This document shows positions 33,275 through 43,769 of a stretch of DNA of 64,000 nucleotides, piece by piece. Position numbers and translations under genes: made by a program. Each line of letters starts with the position of its first letter. Position 1 is the stretch's first letter. A model generated the notes under the pieces. That model saw only the letters and a program-made list of their open reading frames with translations, was not told where the DNA came from and did not search any database. The stretch is from positions 222,515 through 286,514 of the forward strand of contig CAUYUJ010016285.1 in assembly GCA_963575745.1 (NCBI GenBank), in the 5' to 3' direction. The stretch comes from Prorocentrum cordatum. Its lineage: Eukaryota > Sar > Dinophyceae > Prorocentrales > Prorocentraceae.

Positions 33275-33640
33275 TTGACACTGGTCATGATGATGATGAT
33301 GATAAAGGATGATTATGATGATGCTGATGATGCTTATGATGATGATGATGCTGCTGCCGATGATGATGCTGATGATGATGATGATGATGAGGAGGAGGAG
33401 GAGGAGGAGGAGGAGGAGGAGTTGGATAAGGAGGATAAGGAGGATAAGGAGGATAAGGAGGATAAGGAGGATAAGGAGGATAAGGAGGATAAGGAGGATA
33501 AGGAGGATAAGGAGGATAGGAGGAGGAGGAGGAGGAGGAGGAGGAGGAGGGAGGATGAGGGAGGAGCAGGAGGAGGAAGAGGAGGAGAAGGAGGAGGAGG
33601 AGGAGGAGGAGCAGGAGAAGGAGGACGGATGGGGGCCGGA
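33218..33640 (+). repeat. (GAT)n, GGATAAGGA 9-mer and (GGA)n compound array
   Basis: 33218-33390 is GAT/GCT. 33424-33515 is ten near-perfect copies of the 9-mer GGATAAGGA. The rest is GGA/GAG. Confidence 0.95.
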
Positions 33641-33728
33641 GGGGGATCATGGCAGCAGCAGCACGGCACGGTGCCTCCACCTCGCGCAACCTCTCAGTGC
33701 ATGTCGTTGAGGCTGGAGTTGCGGTCGG

Positions 33729-33882
33729 TGTGTGGAGCAGGGTATAGCCCTCAACCACATTCAACCTCGAAAGTGACGCCGATGTGTGGATCAGGGTAGA
33801 GCCCTCAACCACATTCAGACTCGAAACAGACGCCGGTGTGTGGAGCAGGGCGTAGCCCTCAGCCACATCCAACGCAGAAGAA
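33729..33882 (-). repeat. 54-bp tandem repeat (18 aa) at the LINE-B 3' end
   Basis: Nearly three units, each with GTGTGGAGCAGGGTATAGCC, CTCAACCACATTCA and CGAAA..GACGCCG. On the minus strand they encode variants of LNVVEGYTLLHTPASVSS in phase. Confidence 0.85.
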
Positions 33883-33884
33883 TC

Positions 33885-34537
33885 GGCGACTCCAGCGCCA
33901 CCAGAAGCAACGTCGTCTCCGAAATCTGCTCCGCGGGCCATCGGCCACTGTGAGTTCCCATTGCCATTCAGCTCATGCCGCTCCCGATGAACAGGGCGTC
34001 GTCGGCGGCCACTGGCAGCGGGTCTGGATGGGCTGCCACCCTGGATGCGTGGCCCGAGTGTCGCCCTGAGTGTGGTGGCCCGCATGTTGCCCCGGGTGTG
34101 CAGCCCGACCCCTTCAGACCCGCCCACAGTCCCACTATCGTCGGGCCAATCTGCAGTAGGCTGTCCTCGAGCTCGTCGACCGCCAGCTGCGAGAGCCTCT
34201 CCACGTTCGACCTCGGGGCGACTCCTGGTTTCACTTCTCCCCCGAGCTGGACCACACAGTCCGCGAAGATGCGTGTCAACTCCACGTCGGCCAGGGTGCA
34301 CGTCAGCTTCGCGCTGCCTTCATTGTAGCAGGAGCTGATCCGAAACCCTTGAATGAGCATGCTCATGTCCGACATACATGTTGGTGATCAGGTCGAGCTT
34401 TGCTTTCTGCTGCTTCCACAAGCCTCTGTTCCATGCAACCACCTTCTCTCCCGCCTTCGTGATCGCATCGGCGACGACTAGGAACACTTGTATGCAGGCA
34501 TGCCCCATCGCCGCTTCGGGAAGCGGTTTGGCATTGT
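33885..34537 (-). pseudogene. LINE-B C-terminal domain
   Basis: Minus-strand frames at 34508-34320 (ITKAGEKVVAWNRGLWKQQK, LDLITNMYVGHEH) and 34375-33968 (KLTCTLADVELTRIFADCVV) continue the C-terminal part with one frameshift. The composition is that of ordinary protein and not of the arrays nearby. I do not recognise a named domain; the assignment to LINE-B rests on colinearity. Confidence 0.5.
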
Positions 34538-35944
34538 TCAGTTTCCAAGCCTCTCATCGCTGCCGCCGTGGTAGCATATGCTTAGCCCGCTTTGTACGCC
34601 TCCTGCGCGACCTCCGACCCCTCGTCCAGAATCACCGTCTGGGCCCGCCGCCGACAGAAGCTGCCCGATCGTGCACGTGCTGCCCAGCACTGCCTTCACC
34701 AACACCGGCGTCAGCTTCGCGACCACTCCCTGAGACCTGGCAGGTAGTTTGTCGACCGTGTCCTCTGGGAGCCCGTGGGCTTTGCCGACTGCCATCCTGA
34801 CATCATCCTGGCCGAGTCGAGCAGGGGCGGCCGCTGCTCCTCCTGCGTCGGGCTGCCCGGGCCGCGGTGGCCTCCTGCCTCTCGTCCCGGCACCTCGCCG
34901 AGCCTGGCGTCCTCCACGACTGCGGGAGGCAGCCGCTGACCCAGAGCGGCCTTGTCGAGATCCTCCTCCGTCTCCTCGTCCTTGCGAGCTGCTCCTCTCT
35001 CCCGCGGCCGCCAGGTCCTTCTCCTCCTCCTCCTTCTCCTCCTCCTCCTCCTCCTCTTCCTCCTCCAGGAAAGTATTGTGGGTGTCGTAGACAACTGCAG
35101 ACACGGATGTGGGCGTACAACTGATCACGATTCGCAAGGGTTCAGTCTCCGAGCATAAAAAGGCGGCGTCATGGCCCCCCCTCAAGGCAGCAGCAGTTAT
35201 GGACGAGAGGGGGCACACTAGCTCCTCTGGCTCTATTACCTCATGTGCAAACGGAGTGGTTCTCGGAGGGCACCGATTGTGTAGGATTGCTTTCACCGTA
35301 TGCTCCTGTGCGATGCGCCCTGTGCGGAAGCCCTGACGACAGAAAACGCACTCATTAGTCTCCGTCATGCTGTGCACAATCGACCGACAGTGATGGCCTC
35401 CCGCCGAGGAGAAACACTGATGTGCGAGCAGCGCCCTGCGCGTGGTAACCGTACAGTTGCACACAGCACCCGTGGAGTCCGTGAGGTCACATACTCGGGT
35501 GGGTGCCGGAGGATGTGGAACCTCAGCGCCGTCAGGGACTCCCGAATCGGCTGGCCCAGCAGGGCCGTATAGTCCAGGAGGCGGAGCGATGGCCAACGTG
35601 CGAGCAGCAGCACGAAGTACCCCAGGATTTAACCGAAGAAAACGATTCCGAAGCCCCTGGTCCATGAACAGCGCGCGGACATTGAGCCTGAACCTCTCGT
35701 CCCCCTCGGAGCTCATGTAGAGGTCCTCTAAGAGCCCCTCCTCCTCCTCCTCCTCCTCCTCCTCCTCCTCCTCCGACCTCTTCAAGAGCTTCACTACGTC
35801 GGCCACGAAACGTCGAGAGTACCTGTTGGCGTCGGCCGCAGGGCGACCGTTGGGGAGGGTGGTGGGCCCGGGGTCCACGGGGGAGCTGTCCGGACACCGA
35901 TCCCACCTCCCGAGCATGGGTACAGGGAGAGGTGAGCGAGCCAC
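34538..35944 (-). pseudogene. LINE-B zinc-finger and C-terminal frame (468 codons)
   Basis: A single open minus-strand frame starts at 35944. An initial region with an 11-13 Glu run comes from a TCC triplet expansion (35735-35775). Then FRLNVRALFMDQGLRNRFLR follows. Two finger-like motifs come next: CDLTDSTGAVCNCTV...LLAHQ near 35490 and CVFCRQGFRTGRIAQEHTV with a final C near 35350. A second Glu run (35020-35070) follows, then KLTPVLVKAVLGSTCTIGQL. The fingers probably bound nucleic acid in the element's RNP. Two in-frame triplet expansions inside a dead element are notable. Confidence 0.6.
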
Positions 35945-35969
35945 CCGCGAGACATCCGAAGCCTCCGCA

Positions 35970-36545
35970 CAGTCAGCTCCACCCCAGTAGGAGCCACGCC
36001 CACGCGCCTAAGAACAACTTCATCCGGATCGGCCTTATACTTGAGGATGGGCTGGTCATTCTCATCTCTGACTGGGCCCCCCTCCTCATCCACCACCTCC
36101 GTCTTCTTGCACGCGTCACCTCCAAGTATTTTGCGAGCGAAACTACCCAGGACTCTATCCAGACGCCGTTCCTAGGCAGTCGTGAGCACCAGCACCGTGA
36201 GACCAGACAGCAGCGCCCCCTGGATGACAGCTCCAAAAAACGGTTCGGGTAAATCGCCTATGTTTTTTTTTTCCAGAACCTCCCCATAGAGAAATAACCA
36301 CGTCTGCGGGCCAATATTCTCCTGCGCAGCTCGCCTTGGACCCCCCCGTTCACGGAAGTCTGGATGCCCAACGCTACATTCTCGAACTGAACCTTACCTT
36401 CGAGGGGGAGGCGGCCGCTGAAGATGTCGGAGGCGTGTTGGTGAGATCCAGGTCCCACGAACGAGAGAGAGAGAGACATTACTTTTCCCAGCATTGTGTG
36501 CATAATCGCTGCAATCCAGCTCGTCACGCAGAAACCGATGAGCAT
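35970..36545 (-). pseudogene. LINE-B RT thumb / connection
   Basis: KVQFENVALGIQTSVNGGVQ and GELRRRILARRRGYFSMGRF (36400-36260) match the segment after the palm in dinoflagellate LINEs. After a frame change VLVL... LDRVLGSFARKIL and then KYKADPDEVVLRRVGVAP and ELTVRRLRMSRGWLAH (36110-35930) match the characteristic block that follows it. A poly-A/T run near 36262 marks the frameshift. Confidence 0.75.
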
Positions 36546-37292
36546 GCATGAGGGTGTGCTGTGCGTTTCGCGCCGACGTCACAACGTGCGTACGAGATGT
36601 ACCGTCCGCGTAAATACGGCAAGACAAGTCAACAGGCCACTGGAGAAAGGGCGTCCACGCCGTACACAAGGCCTCGCTCGGTCATTCACATAGTCTGCAT
36701 CGTCGGGCGGGACAGGCGGCACCAATCTCTGAGAAACCCATTCGTCAGGCGACTGCGGCCGAGCTGGAGCAGGAACGTCGCCCCACGTAGCCTGGCGCAG
36801 CCGATCCAGCCATCTCTGAATCGGCCTTCTGAACGTGCAAGCAAAGAAGACGGCGGCGGGACTATCGCCCATGAAGGCCCCGCACTGATGGTGCAGCGTC
36901 CGCTCCCCGTCCGACGTACGAACTGTGAATGTCGGAGCCCCGTGCCTCTGATGAAATAGGGGGCCAAATGCGAACCCTACCCCTACCCCCCACGATTTCT
37001 TAGGGGGAGGGTGGGGTTCATTTCATTCGGGAGCTCCCGAACGAAGTGAACCCCACCCTCCCCCTCAGAACTCGTGGGAGGTAGGGGTAGGGTTCGCATG
37101 TGGCCTCCTATGAAAGCGCGCCTGATCCTGCGGGCGCACTGCCTCGCACACGGTCTGGCGCAGCTCGGCAAACGTTGTGCACCCGGACGCGTTGGACATC
37201 TTCTCTTTCGGCGTGGTGGTGGAGATGCCCTTGGCCCGCAGCCGCGCGAGCAGCGCCTCCTGGCAGATGAGGGTCCCCTCGCGACTCCGACC
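36400..37292 (-). pseudogene. LINE-B reverse transcriptase palm
   Basis: Minus-strand frames give EALLARLRAKGISTTTPKEK and TFAELRQTVCEAVRPQDQ before the insertion at 36957-37110, and APTFTVRTSDGERTLHHQCG then AFMGDSPAAVFFACTFRRPI after it. GDSPAAVFF fills the place of RT motif B. Motif C seems to survive as ADYVNDRARP (near 36690), where a catalytic Asp has become Asn. RFLRDELDCSDYAHNAGK (near 36510) matches the helix after motif C. The frame would be continuous across the insertion if that insertion and one target copy were absent. Confidence 0.72.
36957..37110. mobile_element. 154-bp palindromic MITE-like insertion
   Basis: The two halves (about 36957-37033 and 37034-37110) are inverse complements with about six to ten mismatches in 77 bp, centred on GAGCTC. 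The element begins TAGGGGGCCAAATGCGAACC and ends GGTTCGCATGTGGCCTCCTA. It is flanked by the direct repeat TGAAA at 36952-36956 and 37111-37115, a plausible 5-bp target duplication. It has no coding capacity. Full-length hairpins of this kind are typical of MITEs mobilised in trans by a DNA transposase; the transposase family is unknown. Confidence 0.88.
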
Positions 37293-37805
37293 AGGGGATG
37301 ATGAGGATGAGGAGGAGGATGAGGAGGTTGATTATGCTGCTGATGAGGTTGATGAGGGTCATTGTGTGGAGGTGACCTATGACGAGCGAGATGCTGACGA
37401 TGATGATGATGCTGATGCTGATGCTGATGATCCTGATGTTGATGGTGATGCTGATGATGATGAGGAGGAGGAGGCTGATTATTCTGATGAGGATGCTGGT
37501 GATGATGTTGATGAGGATGCTGCTGATGATGATGTTGATGCTGATGATGTTGAGAATTGGGATGAGGATGATGATGTAATGATGGTAACGAGGAGACTGG
37601 TGACGCTGATGCAGATGATGTTGATGCTAGTGCTGATGATGCTGCTGCCGATGATTATGATGATGCTGTTGTGGTTGTTGTTGTTGTTGTGGTTGTAGAT
37701 TACAGGCCTGGTGTTGATGCAGATGCTGATGCTGCTGCTGCTTATGACGACGTTGGTGATGATGATGCTGCTGCTCTTGATGATGATAATGATGATGATG
37801 CTGCT

Positions 37806-37856
<51 letters not shown>

Positions 37857-38090
37857 AAGGCTGATGCTAATTATGCTGCTGATGATGACGATGCTGCCGA
37901 TGATGACGATGATGATGGTGATGATGATGGTGATGGTGATGGCGATGATGATGAATATGAATATGATGATTATGATGATGTTGATGATGATTTTGATGAT
38001 GATGATGACGATGATGTTGATGATGCTGCTGATGATTATGCTGATTATGATGACGATGCTGTTGATGGTGATGCGGCATCAGGGCGCGTC
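37293..38090 (+). repeat. (GAT)n/(GCT)n triplet array
   Basis: GATGATGCTGATG-type sequence with a (TTG)n patch near 37670-37695. It truncates the 5' end of LINE-B. Confidence 0.97.
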
Positions 38091-38360
38091 TCGAAATGCG
38101 ACCCAGGATAGGCCCCCGGCAGAGTTTGTCTGTGCGGCTCCCACGGAGGCGGCGGACGTGGCTGTTTTTGCTCCCCCAGCAGGCCTTGCCCAAGGGGCCC
38201 TTCTTTTGATGGGCCTGTTTTCCACCACCACCACCACCATGACTTGGAGGGGGGAAGGAGGAGAAGGACGAGGATGAGGAGGAGGAGGACGAAGAGGAGA
38301 AGGAGGACGAAGAGGAGGAGCAGGAGGAGAAGGAGGAGGAGGAGGAGGAGGAGGACCCCC
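38091..38360 (+). repeat. Short unassigned bridge and (GGA)n array
   Basis: 38091-38250 shows no known feature. 38250-38355 is GGA/GAG triplets followed by CCCCCTCCCCCT. Confidence 0.75.
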
Positions 38361-38790
38361 TCCCCCTCCAACTCTTATGGTGGTGGTGGTGGAAGACAGG
38401 CCCACCATCTCTGTCTGTGAAGAACTGGTGGGTGCCGGGCCCGGTCGTCGCCTGCCTTCTCCGGGGCTCCCCGGTCCCGTTTCTTTGCAGGTGCCCTCCC
38501 CTGGGGTTCCCCTGGCTACTGGTTCCTTGCAGGGGGCTTCGGTTTCCAGGTTTGAAGGGCAAGGAGCGAGACGGGGAAAACCCAAGCCCACCTGTACGGA
38601 AGCAGCACTGGAGGACCCGAGGGAGGAACAAGACCGGGAAACTGGGGAGCCCGAGGAAGGATTTCCTTCCTCGGGTTCCCTGGTTTTGTTCTTCGGGTTC
38701 CCTGGTCTTGTCTCTTGCTTGGGTTTACCCCAGGGTTCCCAGGTCTTGTGCCTCGGTTTCCCCGGTATTGTTCCTCGGGTTCCCTGGCAT
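38361..38790. repeat. Degenerate CGGGTTCCCTGGT repeats
   Basis: From about 38665 to 38800 the motif TCGGGTTCCCTGGTCTTG recurs five to six times in diverged form. The first 300 bp are CT-rich with no recognised feature. Confidence 0.55.
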
Positions 38791-38997
38791 TGCAAAGCAA
38801 GTTCAAGCAACGCCAAGCAACACCAAGCAATGCAAAGCAATGCCGATCCATGCAAAATTATGCCACGCAATGTCAAGCAGCGCCAAGCAGTGCCAAGCAA
38901 TGCCAATTGATGCCAAGCGGTGCGAAGTAGCGCCAAGCAACGCAAATCAATGCACAGCAATGCCAAGCAATGCCGAGCACTGCGAAGCAACGCCAAG
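38790..38997 (+). repeat. AAGCAATGCC minisatellite (copia insertion target)
   Basis: About twenty 10-12-bp units of CCAAGCAATG type. The unit family resumes just after the 3' LTR (CCAAGCAGTGCCAAGCACCG at 47601), so the copia element split one array. Confidence 0.9.
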
Positions 38998-39262
38998 TCT
39001 GAGATTCCCTGGAGGTGGACCCGAGGAGCCCTATGGAGCCCGCCTGGCCCTGACTCTCTACGCCCTCTACCTCGTCTACTTCCTCTCCAGAGTATCCCTG
39101 CCTCTGCCGCCTCGCCCGCTGTTCGACGCCGTCTCGGCCCACAGGCCGGCCTTTAGAGCTTATTGTACTGGGAGCTAGACTCCCCAGCAGCTGGCTCTGG
39201 CCCGCACGGGGCCGTGGATGTGATAAACAAGTTTATCTTGATCGATCTAATACGCTTTCAGA
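38998..39262 (+). repeat. copia 5' LTR
   Basis: 265 bp, TCTGAGATTCC ... AATACGCTTTCAGA. It matches 47339-47600 along its whole length with small indels, including TTCCTCTCC.GA.TATCCCTG and GACGCCGTCTCGGCCC. TG...CA ends lie two bases inside each terminus. Confidence 0.88.
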
Positions 39263-39263
39263 C

Positions 39264-39281
39264 TGGTAGCGGAGCCAGTGG
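39264..39281 (+). promoter_or_regulatory. copia primer-binding site
   Basis: TGGTAGCGGAGCCAGTGG starts one base after the LTR. It resembles the plant copia site TGGTATCAGAGCCA, complementary to the 3' end of initiator tRNA-Met. It would prime minus-strand DNA synthesis. Confidence 0.7.
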
Positions 39282-39381
39282 TTGCGATTGTGTGGGCGTG
39301 GCCGAACGCCCACCAGGACCTTCAGCGAGCTCAGGCGCTGCAAGATGAACGACCAGGGGGCTGGACGCTCTTACGACCGAG

Positions 39382-40015
39382 ATGATTCGATTGTGGTGGA
39401 CAAAAATGGTTTTGCCCCATGATACCAGCGCCAATCCACACTTGCTCAAAGAGTATGAGCAGCGAGCCACTCTGGCGATGGCGCGTCTCGAGGGCAGTGG
39501 CACCGACGACGAGAGGATCGCGACGAGCCTGGAGAAAAGGAAGAATCATAATAACAATAAGAAGAAGAAGCGCAGGCTCAGAGTGAAGCTGTTGGACGGC
39601 TTGCACGCACGAGCATGGTGCCGAGCGGAGCACCTGGCCCAAGAGACCGACGAAGTGCGACTATATGGCGGAGAGAGACACGTCTTGGATGCGTTGGTCA
39701 CCCTAGACAAAGAGGCAATCGTGAAGAAGGGCATGGCGTTCGACAGTTTCTTCAAGCGGAGTTTTCGGAGACGCGGCATGGACATGGGCGAGTACCTGTC
39801 CAACAGGAAGAGTTGTGGGAATACTCGCAGGAGAGAGATGCCAGCACCACGCTCTCGGATGATTTGATGGCTTACTTTTTTCCTGGACGGAGCGAAACTC
39901 TCAGATGAACAGAAGAGGGACATCGTGCTCAACATCGGCTCGGAGTTTCGGCTCGAGACGTTTCAGCATACGCGGAGGGCTGATTTTTTACGACGTGCAC
40001 GAGAGCGAGAGCGAG

Positions 40016-40070
<55 letters not shown>

Positions 40071-40090
40071 ACGAAGCGGACAGCGACGAC
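39382..40090 (+). pseudogene. copia gag (capsid region)
   Basis: The first frame (39382-39867) holds KLLDGLHARAWCRAEHL, VLDALVTLDKEAIVKKGMAF and DSFFKRSFRRRGMDMGEYLS, matching the capsid segment of dinoflagellate copia gag. The next conserved block, STTLSDDLMAYFF then LDGAKLSDEQKRDIVLNI, continues only if one T is ignored in the T run near 39876-39881, so a homopolymer slip broke the frame. A (GA)n run at 40019-40065 follows. The protein would form the virus-like particle. Confidence 0.65.
40019..40066 (+). repeat. (GA)n microsatellite in gag
   Basis: About 23 GA repeats within the gag sequence. Frames across it read as alternating Arg and Glu. Confidence 0.95.
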
Positions 40091-41565
40091 ACGCAACCAG
40101 AAGCAACGCGGCAAGTGGCATGGACGAAACGGTGGAAAAAAGGCCAACCAGGTCGAGGACGTATCCGAGGATGGGGATATTTCGGACGACGAGTTCGATG
40201 AAGGAGCGGACGCAGCAGATGATCACGGACGTGATTTTGGCAGCGACGCGGGTGCGAGCGATAATTACCAGGTCTTCGAGACCTACAATGCGTGCGACGC
40301 GGCCAGAAAGAAGCTCGAAGGCATTCAGAAGCAACGAGGTTTCTTCAAGGGTGAGGTGACCTTCGAGGAGCGCCAGGGGCAGATCGAGTAAGAGAAGGAG
40401 CGCGCGCGCTGCGGAGCGCGCGGGCGTATCGGACACTGGGCAGACGACGCAGCGCGCCTGAAGGCTGGGCAGCAAAGAGCCGAGAAGTTCGGTAGCGGCA
40501 AGGGCGGAACGAAGTCGAGAGGTAAAGCCAAGTCGAGTCGTGGAGGCATATCGAATTTCATGTTCGACGGCGCCGCCGACGAGGACGAGCTCGTGGAGAA
40601 GGGGGTGGCTTTCATGGGCAGCGGCGAGGAGTGTGATGATGACCGCGACGGGATAGCGGACGAGCGCGACTCGTTCTACCAGGAGAGCGAGCAAGAGGAC
40701 GACGACTTCGAGGCGATGCCGCAGGGCGGAGCTCAGCCTGAACGAGATGGAGAAAACGAGGATGACGACCACCACAACAGGGACTACGATCATGATCACA
40801 AGAGGTCACAGGGAGCAGATACTGGAGAGGACAGCAGCAGCGGAGAAGCAGTGCCAGCCCCGACGAGCAAGGACATCCCGACGAAGCCCGACTTCCAGTC
40901 TTGGAAGGCTGCGACTTCAGGGGCCGCTTGGATGAGCTGGGTCTGCAGGTCAGTGCCAGGGGGGACATTCGGATCGAGAGGCTGGAGGAACATTGCGCGG
41001 GACGAGCTCAGACCAAGGTGAGTTGCAGCCTTGCGACGATGGCGGCGGCGTTCTCGACCGGGGCATCGCCGAGGGCACGACGGCATCGGGAGAGAACACC
41101 AAGTGCGCCGACTGCAGAAAGCACGGGCGTCACGGGGGTGGCGTGCTTTGCCCGTTCTACGCCGAGATGATTGGGGCGTTCCAGTCCGCGAAGCAGCGCC
41201 AGGGCGCTGCGATGGCCAAGGCTTGGGCTGCAGTCGCGGAGAAGCCCTTCGCGAAGCCGAGCCTCGTGAAGCAGCGGAAGGAGATGGGCGCAGAGGCGAG
41301 GATAGGACTTACCACATCATCAGCTTTGAGAGCATCGACAGCCTGGGAGTTCATGAACGAAGACAACGCGTTCATCGGTCAGCTTGCGTGGCCGAAGTGC
41401 CGCCGTCAAGGGGCGAAGGTGGCACCTGACGGCTCGGGTGGCGCGAAGCTCTGCGGATGCCTCAGCTTTTGCGCCATCATGGGGCGCGAGGGCACGTGCA
41501 GCTGGAACGCGGGTCAGCAGACGTTGCGGGGCGGTGGCCAAGGCCGCTGTTCGTTTCGCGGCTAA
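40090..41565 (+). pseudogene. copia gag C-terminal region with zinc knuckle
   Basis: 40560-41021 encodes an acidic segment. The frame at 40993-41565 holds CADCRKHGRHGGGVLCP (near 41103), a degenerate CCHC-type knuckle of the form seen in dinoflagellate copia nucleocapsid. It is followed by FAKPSLVKQRKEMGAEAR and then a second Cys cluster (CGCLSFCAIMGREGTC). Frames shift at least twice. Knuckle function would be RNA packaging. Confidence 0.5.
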
Positions 41566-43140
41566 GCAAGGGCAAGAGCGCGGCAAGGGGGCTCGGCGTC
41601 CCTCGAGCATGGGCGCATGGCACGTCCCGGGGGGCCCTGAGGTCAGCGAGGACGTGGGCGGCCATTTTGGCAGTGCCCGACGAGCTCGCCGCCGAGCAGC
41701 TCGATGTGCAGTTCGCCTTCGCCGTGTGACGAGCTGGCAATGCAGTGAATAACGTGGTCATGGCCCTTGCGGGCGCGACCCGTGCCCCACGCGCGCGCAG
41801 CAGATGCCCGGGGGAACGGCTTGAGAAGACGGGCGCCGCGCGTCGGCGCACTTTCGCGAGCGTATCGAAGCAGCAGGGTGACGTCTAAATGATTCCGATT
41901 GGCCTTGGAGGTATCTAAGGTGAGGCATGCTCGACGGAGATCCCTACGGGGGCGACGCCACTTCTGATGTCCGTTCCAGCTCTCGAAATGTTGGACGGCC
42001 ACATTCACGTGAGAGACAAGAGTCATCAGGAGATGACAGCTCTAGGGATCACATTACCCCTGATCAAGATGAAGGACGCCCTTCATCTGGGTGTCGGCGT
42101 TTCGCAGTTCGGCGGTGACCAGGGCGCTATGCTGCAGAAGATGGACTTAAAGTCTGCGAGAGGCGACAGCCTCGTGCACCTTGCCAGCTGCGTGGACGTG
42201 GTCAAAGGTGGCTACGCGTACTTGGAGAACGACGATGGCGACGACGAGGATGGCCTCGCGCACCAGCAGGACATCGATTGCCACGACGGGAAGCTGAAGG
42301 TAATTACGTCGCCACGTTGGGGCGAAAGCTCGAACCAGTCAGGACGCAGAAGTCGCGAGTTTTGCACGGGCGACAGCTCGTGCCAGTCAGGGCGCAAAAG
42401 TCGGGCCGAGGGCTCGGGCGTCTCACTTGCAGCGAGGGGTGTGCGGGTGGCCGACGCAAGAGGCGAGCTCACCAATCGAAGGACGCATGGGCTGGCAGCT
42501 ACGTCGTCGAGGATCGCAGCACAGGAGAAGCGAACGTGGGCCGCCCTAAAGAAGGAGTGCGCGCTCGCAGAGAAGATGGCCGCATCAGGGTTAAGGAAGT
42601 CGATGATTTTCGAGCCCTGGGGCGGCAGTTTTTTTTTTCGGTGCGAGTGGCATCGTGAGTTTTTGGATTGACCAACTCGCAGCCGCTTGATCATATCGGC
42701 GGCTGCGGCCTGATGACCCAGGAAGGCGAGGATATGTTTTTTTTCGAGGTCCTAGATGAGGAAATATGCTTACATCTGAGGAGGGAGAAGCGATCTTTCT
42801 TGATCGATCAGCCGTGGAAAGCGGAGCGGCATCGTGGAAGTGAGAGGGCATCCTGGCGGAGATCTACGAGCTGCCGAATGTCTGGTTCGCCTGTGGAGCC
42901 CAGTGTGTCTTCGGTAAGAAGGACATCGACGGCGGAAAGCCCATCCAGGAGCTGGCCAGCTACCTTGCGCACGGCCAGTGCGTTCTCGAAGAGCTGGCTT
43001 CCCCCTGCAAGTGCGACGCTGCTCGCGAGATGGTGGTGGTGGTGGTGGTGGGGGGGGAGGCAGGAACTCTGCTTCGAAGGGGGCAGCTCGGGCGGCAGCC
43101 GATCCCCCGTGGATGGCAGCGGCGATCTGTCACGGCGTGG
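41566..43140 (+). pseudogene. copia region between gag and integrase (protease expected)
   Basis: A frame at 41967-42671 includes MLDGHIHVRDKSHQEMTALG and LPLIKMKDALHLGVG, and VWFACGAQCVFGKKDIDGGK lies near 42880. I cannot find the DTG/DSG protease signature, so the protease is unproven. Oligo-T runs at 42629 and 42736 coincide with frame changes. Confidence 0.4.
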
Positions 43141-43769
43141 AGCACCGCGTGGAGATCGACAGCGCGGCCGCCCTTGCCAAGGGTCTCATGGGGCCGGGCT
43201 CCCCCGGGAACGCCGAGACGGTGACGGTGATCGAGCTTCCCGTGAGGAGGGTCCGACGCGGGACTAAACTACTCGGGGGGGTTGGCGGGCTCCAGCGACG
43301 AGTTGCACGGAAAGGTGGCTGGATGCCAATGCCCGAGGAGAAGGTCGACCGAGTAATGGAGGTATTCAACGGGTTCGTCGACTTCCTCTCGCCCTTCAAT
43401 TTGTTGTGGCCTTCGGTGGACAAGAGGGCTGCCGGGGTCGCCGAAATGGAGGGGGCCGCCGCCGCCGTGAAGTTGCCGATGATAAGACGAGGCCCTCGTT
43501 CTCTGCTTGCCGTGGCGCCGCGTCCGCGTGCTTCTCAGGCGCCTGCGCGGGCGGCCCACGTTCGGAGCGAGCGTGGAGTGTGGCCCGAGCTCGGCTGCAA
43601 GGACTGGGCCAACCTATCACCGCAGCAGCGCGCGATGAAGATCGCCGGAACCGACATTCACATCGTGGTTTGCGGCTCGCAGCTCGGCGAGGCGGAAGGC
43701 GAAGGGCGGCGTGGGGGGGCTGCCGGGAAGCTCCGGTGGGATCGGCAAAAGCGTGACTTGAAGGTGGCG

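Larger units (their letters stand above)
33650..37292 (-). mobile_element. LINE-B: 5'-truncated non-LTR retrotransposon, minus strand
   Basis: Reading the minus strand from 37292 downward gives the RT palm (37290-36400), thumb (36545-35970), a two-zinc-finger region (35500-35270) and a C-terminal domain (to about 33970). The 5' end is cut off by a (GAT)n/(GGA)n array, so endonuclease and ORF1 are absent. Frames change several times and a 154-bp palindromic insertion sits in the palm. The lineage differs from LINE-A and LINE-C: it has no RNase H and ends in C2H2-like fingers. Confidence 0.8.

Noticed and set aside
41566-43140. A retropepsin in the copia element
   Set aside because: Expected by position, but I found no DTG/DSG with the usual neighbours in any frame, so I do not claim it.
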